64,000 bases of DNA from NCBI GenBank assembly GCA_045646905.1, contig JAZRLP010000021.1, positions 1-64,000 on the forward strand, written 5' to 3'. The notes beneath the pieces were generated by a model that searched no databases, was not told where the DNA came from, and was given only the letters and a program-made list of their open reading frames with translations. Positions 43,794 to 51,140 of the stretch are shown here, one piece after another (within the stretch, counting starts at the first letter, position 1; every line of letters starts with the position of its first letter). The position numbers were made by a program, and so were the translations under genes. The DNA comes from RGIG4079 sp045646905. Its GTDB lineage: Bacteria; Bacteroidota; Bacteroidia; Bacteroidales; Muribaculaceae.

Positions 43794-44468
43794 ATGAAAA
43801 AGTACTTTTTAATTTCATTAATTTTGATGTTTTACACAAATATTAATGCTCATGACCTACCAAGATTTGGAGAGTTCGTAAAATCTTATGAGAATTTAGT
43901 AGGTTATTGTAAATTTTCTAAATACACTATGGATTCTTTTATATCTACAAATAACTTAGGTAGTTATTGTAAAAAAGATATCGAGAATAGTAATTCAAGT
44001 TATTTAACTGATAATCAAAAAACAAGTCTTATCGATTATTATAATAATATTGGATATATCGAAGGTGTTTATTTATCAAAATTATCATTTGGCATTAATT
44101 TCGCCAAAGATTCAAATGGCGCAATTTGCATATACGCAGGTTCTTATTTTTATAGTGTAACCTATAATACAAACAGAACTACTGAATTAGATAGAGCTAA
44201 GGACGCAATAAATAGTGCAATAATTCCTATATTGCAAAAAGGAGGGAAATCACTTACTGATATAGGATATGATTATGTTATGATTGGAATGGGATATTTA
44301 AAAAAACATCCGCAACAAACATCTGAAGAAGGTGCAGCTGTGTATTGTATTATTCCAACCAAATATATTGAAAGTTTTATATCTTTAGAAATAACATCAG
44401 ATGAATTAATTAAAAATAGTAAAGTATATTTAAAAGATGTAGGCGATATAAAATTAATAAATCTTTAA
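43794..44468 (+). CDS. AT-rich secreted protein of unknown function
   Basis: A 224-aa protein with signal peptide MKKYFLISLILMFYTNINAH and a predicted mixed alpha/beta mature part. No family or catalytic motif is recognised. Three cysteines lie in the mature N-terminal half (GYCKF, SYCKK) and others later. Codon use is clearly more AT-rich than in the lepB operon beside it, which suggests recent acquisition. It begins 61 bp after the terminator of the structured RNA, which might control it by read-through. The ATG at 43794 is chosen over one 20 codons upstream because it gives a proper signal peptide. Confidence 0.65.
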   Translation: MKKYFLISLILMFYTNINAHDLPRFGEFVKSYENLVGYCKFSKYTMDSFISTNNLGSYCKKDIENSNSSYLTDNQKTSLIDYYNNIGYIEGVYLSKLSFGINFAKDSNGAICIYAGSYFYSVTYNTNRTTELDRAKDAINSAIIPILQKGGKSLTDIGYDYVMIGMGYLKKHPQQTSEEGAAVYCIIPTKYIESFISLEITSDELIKNSKVYLKDVGDIKLINL

Positions 44469-44537
44469 TTTATACCAATAGCCAATTTTACAATATACCC
44501 AAAAATTGGACTGATAAAAAATAAATTTATTGGTATT

Positions 44538-44570
44538 GAGTTCGGTGTAATACCGGACTCTTTCTTTTTC
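44538..44570 (+). terminator. Terminator of the 43794 gene
   Basis: Stem GAGTTCGGT / ACCGGACTC with loop GTAAT, then TTTCTTTTT. The stretch from here to 44786 is AT-rich with nothing else recognised. Confidence 0.9.
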
Positions 44571-44786
44571 CCAATTTTTTCTGTCATTATTACAGTAATG
44601 AACATTCTTTATTCGTTCTTTCAGTTATTAAACATTAGTAATAAGGTGTTCTCTTTTTTATTCTTTGTAATATATATAAAGAATTTCCAGGATAACAATT
44701 CTTCGTAAATATATGTCTTAAACATTTTATGAAGTTTTTCACCTCTAATTACAACCCTCTACCTCGTATTGAAGAATATTATTGAA

Positions 44787-44833
44787 CAAAAAAATTAGGT
44801 CCTTAAAGCCACTAATGACCTTAAAGACCTAAT
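44787..44833 (-). terminator. Terminator of sdaA (minus strand)
   Basis: On the minus strand ATTAGGTC ... GACCTAAT closes an extended hairpin that runs into TTTTTTT, just after the sdaA stop. Confidence 0.88.
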
Positions 44834-44857
44834 AATACTTTTTAAAACAATTCTTAT

Positions 44858-46054
44858 CTATTCGTGAGTAGCAGCCAAACCACCTTGGGCTGTTTCTTTG
44901 TATAGGCTTGGGAGGTCGTGACCGGTTTGTTTCATCACCTCTACGATGCGATCAAATGTAACGGTGTGTTTACCGTCGGAAATCTGCGAATAAAGGTTGG
45001 CATCGAGGGCACGAGCTGCCGCCATGGCATTACGCTCAATACACGGAATTTGTACCAATCCACACACCGGGTCACAAGTCAACCCAAGATGATGCTCAAG
45101 CCCCATTTCAGCACTATATTCGATTTGCGCGGGAGTACCTCCAAAAAGTTGGCACGATGCAGCAGCAGCCATAGCACATGCCACCCCTACTTCGCCCTGA
45201 CACCCCACCTCAGCACCCGATACCGATGCATTGGTTTTCACCACATTGCCAAAAATTCCGGCGGTGGCAAGTGAACGTAAAATACGTTCTTCCGAGAACC
45301 CTTTTGAAGTGTGAAGATGATACAACACAGCAGGAACAATGCCACACGATCCACAAGTAGGAGCTGTAACAATTTTACCCCCAGCGGCATTCTCTTCGCT
45401 CACGGCAAGAGCATAAGCATAAGTCAATCCACGACTTTTAAGGCTACCTGTATATCCTTGTGCATGCACATAGTATGACACAGCTTTACGGCGCACACCA
45501 AGACCTCCAGGCAAAGCCCCCTCTGCCTCCAAGCCTCGTTCAACGGCGTCTTTCATCACTTGCCACACTTCACGAAGATATTCCCACACTTCAGGACCTT
45601 CGCATTGATCGACATATTCCCAATAATTATGACCAGTCTTTTCGCACCAAGCTTGAATGTCGGCAATGTGAGTCATTTCATACACATGATTGTGCACTCG
45701 CGACTCACCCTCTTCCACAATATCACCTCCTCCTACTGAATACACAACCCAATCGTCGATGGTTTTACCTTCTGCATCAAGTGATTCAAACTTCATTGCG
45801 TTGGGGTGAAATGGTAGGAAAACATCGGGTTGCCACACAATCTCGGTCGCAGCCACTGGTTCAAGCACATCAAGCACAGCCTTATCGGTCAAGTGCCCCT
45901 TGCCTGTAGCAGCAAGCGCACCATAAAGCGTTACACGATAACTCATTGCACTACTTGTGCGAGCCAAAAATCGTTCGGCCGCACGCTTGGGACCCATAGT
46001 GTGACTACTCGACGGTCCAACACCTATTTTATATATCTCTTTTATCGATTCCAT
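44858..46054 (-). CDS. sdaA: L-serine ammonia-lyase (iron-sulfur, single chain)
   Basis: Converts L-serine to pyruvate and ammonia using an oxygen-sensitive [4Fe-4S] cluster. The 398-aa single-chain form has the N-terminal beta-domain motif VGPSSSHTMGPKRAA and the alpha-domain cysteines in APTCGSCGIVPAVLYH and LTCDPVCGLVQIPCIERNA, which hold the cluster. Full length. It has its own minus-strand promoter and terminator. Fits an anaerobic amino-acid-fermenting metabolism. Confidence 0.96.
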   Translation of the reverse strand: MESIKEIYKIGVGPSSSHTMGPKRAAERFLARTSSAMSYRVTLYGALAATGKGHLTDKAVLDVLEPVAATEIVWQPDVFLPFHPNAMKFESLDAEGKTIDDWVVYSVGGGDIVEEGESRVHNHVYEMTHIADIQAWCEKTGHNYWEYVDQCEGPEVWEYLREVWQVMKDAVERGLEAEGALPGGLGVRRKAVSYYVHAQGYTGSLKSRGLTYAYALAVSEENAAGGKIVTAPTCGSCGIVPAVLYHLHTSKGFSEERILRSLATAGIFGNVVKTNASVSGAEVGCQGEVGVACAMAAAASCQLFGGTPAQIEYSAEMGLEHHLGLTCDPVCGLVQIPCIERNAMAAARALDANLYSQISDGKHTVTFDRIVEVMKQTGHDLPSLYKETAQGGLAATHE

Positions 46055-46076
46055 ATATTGTCAGTTTTATTTTCTT

Positions 46077-46108
46077 CAAAATTACAATACTTTTCACTTA
46101 AATACAAT
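46077..46108 (-). promoter_or_regulatory. Promoter of sdaA (minus strand)
   Basis: ATTG (46108-46105), a 20-bp spacer, then TAATTTTG (46084-46077), about 22 bp before the start codon. Confidence 0.65.
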
Positions 46109-46157
46109 ATCAAATAAATCTCTTTTAGGAATATTATATAAAATTCTCTATTCCCAT

Positions 46158-46189
46158 ATTGTTTTATAACAAAAATATAACTAACTTTG
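46158..46189 (+). promoter_or_regulatory. Promoter of the ATPase gene at 46232
   Basis: ATTG (46158-46161), 20-bp spacer, TAACTTTG (46182-46189). Its downstream edge runs into the repeat described next. Confidence 0.7.
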
Positions 46190-46220
46190 TTACCGCCGTA
46201 AATTTTACCGCCGTAACAAA
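46186..46220 (+). repeat. Twin TTACCGCCGTAA repeat in a 35-bp quasi-palindrome
   Basis: TTACCGCCGTAA occurs at 46190-46201 and again at 46205-46216 (15-bp period). The pair is enclosed by inverted arms TTTGTTAC (46186-46193) and GTAACAAA (46213-46220). It covers the end of the -7 element and the predicted transcription start, an operator-like place, 11 bp before the start codon. Confidence 0.85.
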
Positions 46221-46231
46221 ACAAAAAAGCT

Positions 46232-47557
46232 ATGAAGTTTTATAACAGAGAATTAGAACTTGAGAAATTGCGCAATATGCGAGAATTGTCCTACTCCGAC
46301 CATTCTCGTCTAACAGTTGTAACTGGACGTCGCAGAATTGGAAAAACATCACTTATTATAAATTCCATGGGCGATGAACCTTTTGTTTATCTATTTGTTG
46401 GTCGAAAAAATGAAGCATCATTATGCTCAGGTTTTTGCAAAGAGATATCTTCCAATCTAAATGTTTTTGTTCCATCGATAACCTCTTTCCAAGAGTTATT
46501 TTTGTTCCTCCTACAACAGGGAGAAACAAAAAAATTCACCTTAGTAATTGATGAGTTTCAAGAATTTTTCAACATCAACCCATCAATTTATAGTGATATT
46601 CAAAACTATTGGGATCAATATAGGAAAAAAACTAACATTAATTTTATCGTAAGTGGTTCGATATATTCGTTAATGGTAAAAATATTCCAAAATTACCATG
46701 AGCCATTATTTGGTAGAGCTGATATGCTTTTGAAATTAAATCCATTTTCCATTTCAGTTCTAAAACAAATTATGTGCGATTATCACCCAAAGTACACCAA
46801 CGACGATTTATTGGCCTTATATACCTTTACTGGGGGGATTCCTAAATATATTGAATTACTCGTTGATGCAAAGGCACTAACAGTAAAGAAAATTATTCAC
46901 ACTATATGTGAATCTGATTCCCCTTTCAAAGATGAAGGAAAGCACCTATTAATCGACGAATTTGGCAAGCACTACGGCACATATTTTTCTATTTTGGATG
47001 CAATCTCTAATGGACGCAACACACAACCTGAAATTGCAGCTTCTTTAGGTGATAAAAGCATTGGAGGACAACTCAACAAATTAGTTGACACATACGATAT
47101 TATAAAAAAAATGCGTCCAATTTTCTCAAAAAAAGGATCTCAAACAGTGAGATATGAAATCTCCGACATATTTTTATGTTTTTGGTTCAAATATTTTGAA
47201 GGGAATCGCACCCTAATTGAGATGAACCAATTTGAATTGGTTGAGAAAATTATTTTAGAAGATTACACTACCTATTCAGGCAAAATCCTTGAAACATTTT
47301 TCAAACAACAACTCATAGAAAGTAAACAATTTATAAACCTCGGTTCATACTGGGAAGCTAAAAAAGGTTCGGAACAAAATGAAATTGATATTGTTGCGTT
47401 AAAAATTGAAAAGAACAAAGCAGTTGCAATTGAGGTGAAACGACAACGCAAAGAATTCAAACCCGAATTATTTGACAAGAAGGTGCAACATCTTAAAAAC
47501 AAAGTGTTGCCTAAATATGATATCGAACAAATTTGTTTGTGTTTAGATGACATGTAA
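46232..47557 (+). CDS. AAA ATPase with C-terminal DUF234/PD-(D/E)XK-type domain
   Basis: A 441-aa cytosolic protein of the archaeal-type (AAA_14/DUF234) ATPase group common in Bacteroidetes. Walker A is GRRRIGKTSL (about 32-41), Walker B FTLVIDEFQEFF, and the sensor NINFIVSGS follows. A winged-helix segment (NTQPEIAASLG) leads to a nuclease-fold C-terminus with EIDIVAL...AIEVKRQR, an Asp and Glu-x-Lys pair like those of PD-(D/E)XK enzymes. The biological role of the family is not established. It is isolated, with a repeat operator in front. One of three ATPase loci of this general type in the window. Confidence 0.85.
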   Translation: MKFYNRELELEKLRNMRELSYSDHSRLTVVTGRRRIGKTSLIINSMGDEPFVYLFVGRKNEASLCSGFCKEISSNLNVFVPSITSFQELFLFLLQQGETKKFTLVIDEFQEFFNINPSIYSDIQNYWDQYRKKTNINFIVSGSIYSLMVKIFQNYHEPLFGRADMLLKLNPFSISVLKQIMCDYHPKYTNDDLLALYTFTGGIPKYIELLVDAKALTVKKIIHTICESDSPFKDEGKHLLIDEFGKHYGTYFSILDAISNGRNTQPEIAASLGDKSIGGQLNKLVDTYDIIKKMRPIFSKKGSQTVRYEISDIFLCFWFKYFEGNRTLIEMNQFELVEKIILEDYTTYSGKILETFFKQQLIESKQFINLGSYWEAKKGSEQNEIDIVALKIEKNKAVAIEVKRQRKEFKPELFDKKVQHLKNKVLPKYDIEQICLCLDDM

Positions 47558-47583
47558 ATATATTAATTAATACTCAAATTTTT

Positions 47584-48996
47584 ATGCGTAGAAACATTTT
47601 TAAATCAATCGTTGCCGGTGTTGCAGCCCTTGTGGGGTTGACCGGTAGTGTAGATGCTATGGCTCAAGCGCCTGCTCGCACATCAGTGACTCACCCCGAA
47701 TGGAGTCGTAATGCTGTGATTTATGAGGTAAACCTCCGTCAATTCACCCCCGAAGGTACTATCAATGCTTTTGTTAAAGAACTCCCTCGACTCAAAGAAC
47801 TTGGCGTGGACATTCTTTGGTTTATGCCCATTCACCCCATCTCTGAAAAAAATCGCAAAGGCGAACTCGGTAGCTACTATGCAGTAAAAGATTACAAGGC
47901 TGTAAACCCCGAATTTGGTACACTCGACGATTTCAAACATGCCGTAGCCGAGGCTCACAAATTGGGTATAAAAGTAGTTATCGACTGGGTACCCAACCAC
48001 ACTGGTTGCGACAATGCTTGGGTAACACAACATCCCGAATGGTATTCACTCAACATGGAAGGAAATATGTATGGACCATTTGATTGGACCGATGTATATG
48101 AACTCAACTACGACAACTATTATATGCGCAAAGCAATGGTTGACGCTATGAAATTTTGGCTCACCGAAGTGGGTATTGATGGCTATCGTTGCGATGTGGC
48201 AATGGAAGTGCCCACCGACTTTTGGGACGATACTCGCCCTCAACTCCAAGCTGTGAAACCCGACCTCTTTATGCTTGCCGAAGCAAGTGTGCCCGAATTG
48301 CAACTCCACGGCTTTGACATGGGTTATAACTGGCCAATGAAAGACCTTTTCAGCGAAATCGCAGCAACAGCAGATCAATATACTTTCCAAAAAGAGGGTG
48401 AACCAATGAAGACTTTCGCTACCAAAACTGCCGTTGCTATCGATTCACTCCTTGCCGACCAAGCTGCCGCATATCCTCAAGACTCTTACTTGATGAATAT
48501 GATTACCAACCATGACCTCAACTCGTGGGAAGGTACCGAATTTGACCGTCTTGGCAACCTCAACAAAGCGTTTGCAGTGCTTTCTTACACCCTCCCCGGC
48601 ATGCCATTGATTTACACCGGTCAAGAAACAGGCATGAACCGTGCATTTGAATTCTTCAAGAAAGACAATGCACCCCAATGGGAACCTCGCAACGAATATT
48701 TCACTTTCTATCAAACGCTCAATAATCTCAAACACGAAAACCGTGCACTCCTTGCTGGCGAACAAGGTGGCAAAATGGTGCGTTACCCAACCACCTCGCC
48801 CGACCTTTATGTGTTCTCACGCACAGTAGGCGATGATGCAGTGTTTGTAATGGTTAATCTCGGTGCAAAAGCACAAAAAGTGAAATTTACAGGCGAAGCT
48901 CCATCAATCGAAAGCATGACCAACATCTTCGATGCTAAAGCAAAGAAACTCCCTTCAAAACTTAAACCCGGCGAATACCAAGTGTGGGCTAAGTAA
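47584..48996 (+). CDS. Secreted GH13 alpha-amylase-family enzyme
   Basis: A 470-aa exported glycoside hydrolase (signal peptide about 1-28, cleavage near MAQA) that would act on alpha-glucans. The GH13 conserved regions are all there: region I VVIDWVPNHTG, region II IDGYRCDVAMEV with nucleophile Asp204, region III FMLAEAS with acid/base Glu233, and region IV MITNHDLNSW with Asp311. A C-terminal beta domain (DAVFVMVNLGAKAQKVKF) follows. No SusC/D genes are nearby, so it is not in a classic starch locus. It starts 26 bp after the ATPase gene and ends at its own terminator. Confidence 0.93.
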   Translation: MRRNIFKSIVAGVAALVGLTGSVDAMAQAPARTSVTHPEWSRNAVIYEVNLRQFTPEGTINAFVKELPRLKELGVDILWFMPIHPISEKNRKGELGSYYAVKDYKAVNPEFGTLDDFKHAVAEAHKLGIKVVIDWVPNHTGCDNAWVTQHPEWYSLNMEGNMYGPFDWTDVYELNYDNYYMRKAMVDAMKFWLTEVGIDGYRCDVAMEVPTDFWDDTRPQLQAVKPDLFMLAEASVPELQLHGFDMGYNWPMKDLFSEIAATADQYTFQKEGEPMKTFATKTAVAIDSLLADQAAAYPQDSYLMNMITNHDLNSWEGTEFDRLGNLNKAFAVLSYTLPGMPLIYTGQETGMNRAFEFFKKDNAPQWEPRNEYFTFYQTLNNLKHENRALLAGEQGGKMVRYPTTSPDLYVFSRTVGDDAVFVMVNLGAKAQKVKFTGEAPSIESMTNIFDAKAKKLPSKLKPGEYQVWAK

Positions 48997-49031
48997 AAGA
49001 GAAAAAAGGAAACTTAAAAGTCAATATAACA

Positions 49032-49072
49032 GAGTCTCAATCACTTATTTTATGTGGTTGAGATTCTTTTTT
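49032..49072 (+). terminator. Terminator of the amylase gene
   Basis: 13-bp stem GAGTCTCAATCAC / GTGGTTGAGATTC with two G-U pairs and a 9-base loop, then TTTTTT. Confidence 0.92.
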
Positions 49073-49091
49073 CAAAATACAAGCCTGTATC

Positions 49092-49164
49092 GTCCTGAAA
49101 AAGGTTTACTGTTTTATTCATAATCCTAAATTTTGTTTAATTTCCAGTAAACCTATATTAGGAC
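49092..49164. repeat. Long interrupted inverted repeat
   Basis: Arms GTCCT...AGGTTTACTG (49092-49111) and CAGTAAACCT...AGGAC (49145-49164) around an AT-rich 33-bp centre. The outer pentamers and inner decamers pair perfectly. It could be the end of a decayed insertion element or a non-autonomous repeat. Confidence 0.6.
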
Positions 49165-49202
49165 TAGACACAAGCCCTGCAAATCATAAACTAAAGGGGA
49201 AG

Positions 49203-49350
49203 GTGGCACGAAGTGACGGAGGGGGTAATTACAAAAACTTCTGGCTCTCCACTCCATTCTGTCACTCTGACTAAAAACACACACGCCAGTCAAACTCTCC
49301 TCTTATTTTTCGCAGAAAAAAAGGAGGAGTACGGCGAAGCCGGGAGGTGG
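49203..49350 (+). repeat. Two REP-like GC-rich palindromic motifs
   Basis: Two related motifs, CACGAAGTG within GTGGCACGAAGTGACGGAGG (49203 on) and CGGCGAAGCCG within GTACGGCGAAGCCGGGAGG (49329 on), each a GAA-centred palindrome followed by a G-rich GGAGG/GGGAGG run. They are far richer in GC than their surroundings. No gene is present in 49073-49379. Confidence 0.5.
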
Positions 49351-49379
49351 TTAAACTCCAAAATATCTCCTATTTCTTC

Positions 49380-50732
49380 CTAAAGAAATGCCACCCCATT
49401 CGACACATTTTGAAAAAACATAACATAATATATAGGAATATATGTTATGCCCTTTTGGATATAAACTTCATGCTCATTCGACAATACGAAAGCTTGCCGT
49501 ATATTATATTCTTCTATTGACAAAAATTTATTCAAGGCACTATGTGTTGTATAGTCTTTACCCGATTTCACCTCTATTGGAATATTTGATAAATTATCCA
49601 CATCATCAATCAAGAAATCAACTTCTCCATTTTTTTTATTGTCATAATAATACAAATCATATCCATGAGCACGCAGCTCTTGAGCCACTACCGTTTCATA
49701 TACCGACCCAAGGTTTATGCTTTTTACATCACACATCACTGCATTGATGTTATTTTTATAAAAAATATTTGTCAAAATACCAACGTCATTAAGATATAGT
49801 TTCAACAAATTTTTTCCACTATTTTCCACCAATGGATATGATGGTTTGCTAATAGCTTTCACCTCAAGTGCCACTCCCGATGATATTAGAAAATCAAATT
49901 CATCTAAATAATCATCTGCTCTTTTCCATTTTTTATCTTCTATATTTTTTATGACCACTCTTTTCTTCTTGTTTTCAAGATTCGAAGGAATCATATCAAA
50001 GATGCGTCGTATCTTTAATTTTTTATTATTTTCCTCTTCATATTTTGACGCATCAACACCATACAACATGTGAACCTCCTGTTGTATTGCTCTAAATTCC
50101 ACAACATTTCGAGTTTCTACAAATTTTTCCACTGCTTGTGGCAATCCTCCAACCAGTGTATATTTCTTGAAGAAATCTAACATCTTTTCATGCAACGACT
50201 GTGACAATGGTTCTCTCTTTTCAAAACTATTTTTCATTGACTCTATTACACCATTTCCCACACCATTGGCATATAAAAATTCCTCAAAATCCATTGGATA
50301 CATTTGTTCTATTTTTAGGCTACCAATGGGTAATGATTGTGTATTTTTCAATGTTACACCTAATTGCGAACCACTCGCAATATATGTAAATCTACCTTCT
50401 TGCATAAGAAACTTCACAAGCGTAAGCAAATGATCATATGCTTGTATTTCATCAATAAAAACTAAAGTATTTGTTTTTTCCTTCATCTTTTCTCCGGCAA
50501 ATACCCCAAGTGCCATATAAAAATCTTTTGTGGTTTTTGCATTGGCAAAAATGCGGTCGCCAAGTTTGTCTTCCTCCATATTTATTTCAATATAATTAGA
50601 AAACATTCGTTGACCCACCCATCTCACTATATATGACTTCCCTATTTGTCTCGCCCCATCAATGAGCAACATTTTGTTTGAATTTGACGACAAATGTTCT
50701 TCTATTCGCTTTGCAATCTTTCTATATAACAT
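49380..50732 (-). CDS. AAA_14/DUF4143 ATPase with C-terminal PD-(D/E)XK-like domain
   Basis: A 450-aa cytosolic ATPase. The N-terminal AAA domain has Walker A LLIDGARQIGKSYIVR and Walker B LVFIDEIQAY, with sensor YIASGSQLGV and the TLVGGLPQAV segment common to the group. The C-terminal DUF4143 domain ends in a restriction-nuclease-like fold with GEVDFLIDD...IPIEVKSG. The family is widespread and its role is unknown. The start is the ATG at 50732; three earlier codons would need a TTG. A promoter and a four-copy repeat array lie directly upstream. It is the only minus-strand gene in the 46-64 kb part. Confidence 0.88.
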   Translation of the reverse strand: MLYRKIAKRIEEHLSSNSNKMLLIDGARQIGKSYIVRWVGQRMFSNYIEINMEEDKLGDRIFANAKTTKDFYMALGVFAGEKMKEKTNTLVFIDEIQAYDHLLTLVKFLMQEGRFTYIASGSQLGVTLKNTQSLPIGSLKIEQMYPMDFEEFLYANGVGNGVIESMKNSFEKREPLSQSLHEKMLDFFKKYTLVGGLPQAVEKFVETRNVVEFRAIQQEVHMLYGVDASKYEEENNKKLKIRRIFDMIPSNLENKKKRVVIKNIEDKKWKRADDYLDEFDFLISSGVALEVKAISKPSYPLVENSGKNLLKLYLNDVGILTNIFYKNNINAVMCDVKSINLGSVYETVVAQELRAHGYDLYYYDNKKNGEVDFLIDDVDNLSNIPIEVKSGKDYTTHSALNKFLSIEEYNIRQAFVLSNEHEVYIQKGITYIPIYYVMFFQNVSNGVAFL

Positions 50733-50755
50733 AACAAACAATGTTTTTTATGATG

Positions 50756-50763
50756 CAAATATA
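50756..50763 (-). promoter_or_regulatory. -7 element of the DUF4143 ATPase gene
   Basis: Minus-strand TATATTTG (50763-50756), 23 bp before the start codon. The repeat array begins where the -33 element and upstream region should lie. Confidence 0.65.
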
Positions 50764-50776
50764 ACACTTATTTTCG

Positions 50777-50950
50777 AAAAAGGTGCATTTTCCTATAAAT
50801 TTCACCCAAAAAAAGGTGCGTTTTCCTATTTTTAGAATTTTCGCATAATAAAATGTATTCCAACTATTTACAAAAACAATCCAATAAATATTCGCAAAAA
50901 AAGGTGCATTTTCCTATAAATTTCACCACCAAAAAGGTGCGTTTTCCGAT
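50777..50950 (-). repeat. Four-copy nested repeat array upstream of the DUF4143 ATPase
   Basis: The 20-mer AAAAAGGTGCRTTTTCCTAT (plus-strand reading) occurs at 50777-50796 (A), 50810-50829 (G), 50898-50917 (A) and 50931-50950 (G, with CCGAT at the end). Within each pair the copies are exactly 33 bp apart and joined by AAATTTCACC plus three variable bases. The two pairs are 121 bp apart. The A/G alternation shows that the pair was duplicated as a unit. Confidence 0.9.
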
Positions 50951-51092
50951 TTTATTTATAATCTCATTTCATCCCTCTAAATTCACCCAATAAATTCTCA
51001 ATCAAACACTGCTTAACACACTATTTGATGCTATACAATATTACATTTAACAATATTTAACTAAATGGGGGGGCAAAACGACACATTTTCAC

Positions 51093-51100
51093 TACTTTTG
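51093..51100 (+). promoter_or_regulatory. -7 element of the first LRR gene
   Basis: TACTTTTG matches TAnnTTTG, 40 bp before the start codon. Confidence 0.6.
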
Positions 51101-51140
51101 TAGCCGTATTTTCATCTATATTAACATAATTTTTTTATTT

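Noticed and set aside
45460..45909. 149-codon plus-strand frame within sdaA
   Set aside because: Antisense shadow of a clear, complete sdaA; composition is that of reverse-strand codons.
48932..49123. Open frame ending YRPEKGLLFYS over the amylase end and terminator
   Set aside because: It crosses the amylase stop and the terminator and has no start of its own. The ending lies in the inverted repeat and may be a mobile-element relic, but there is not enough to call a transposase.
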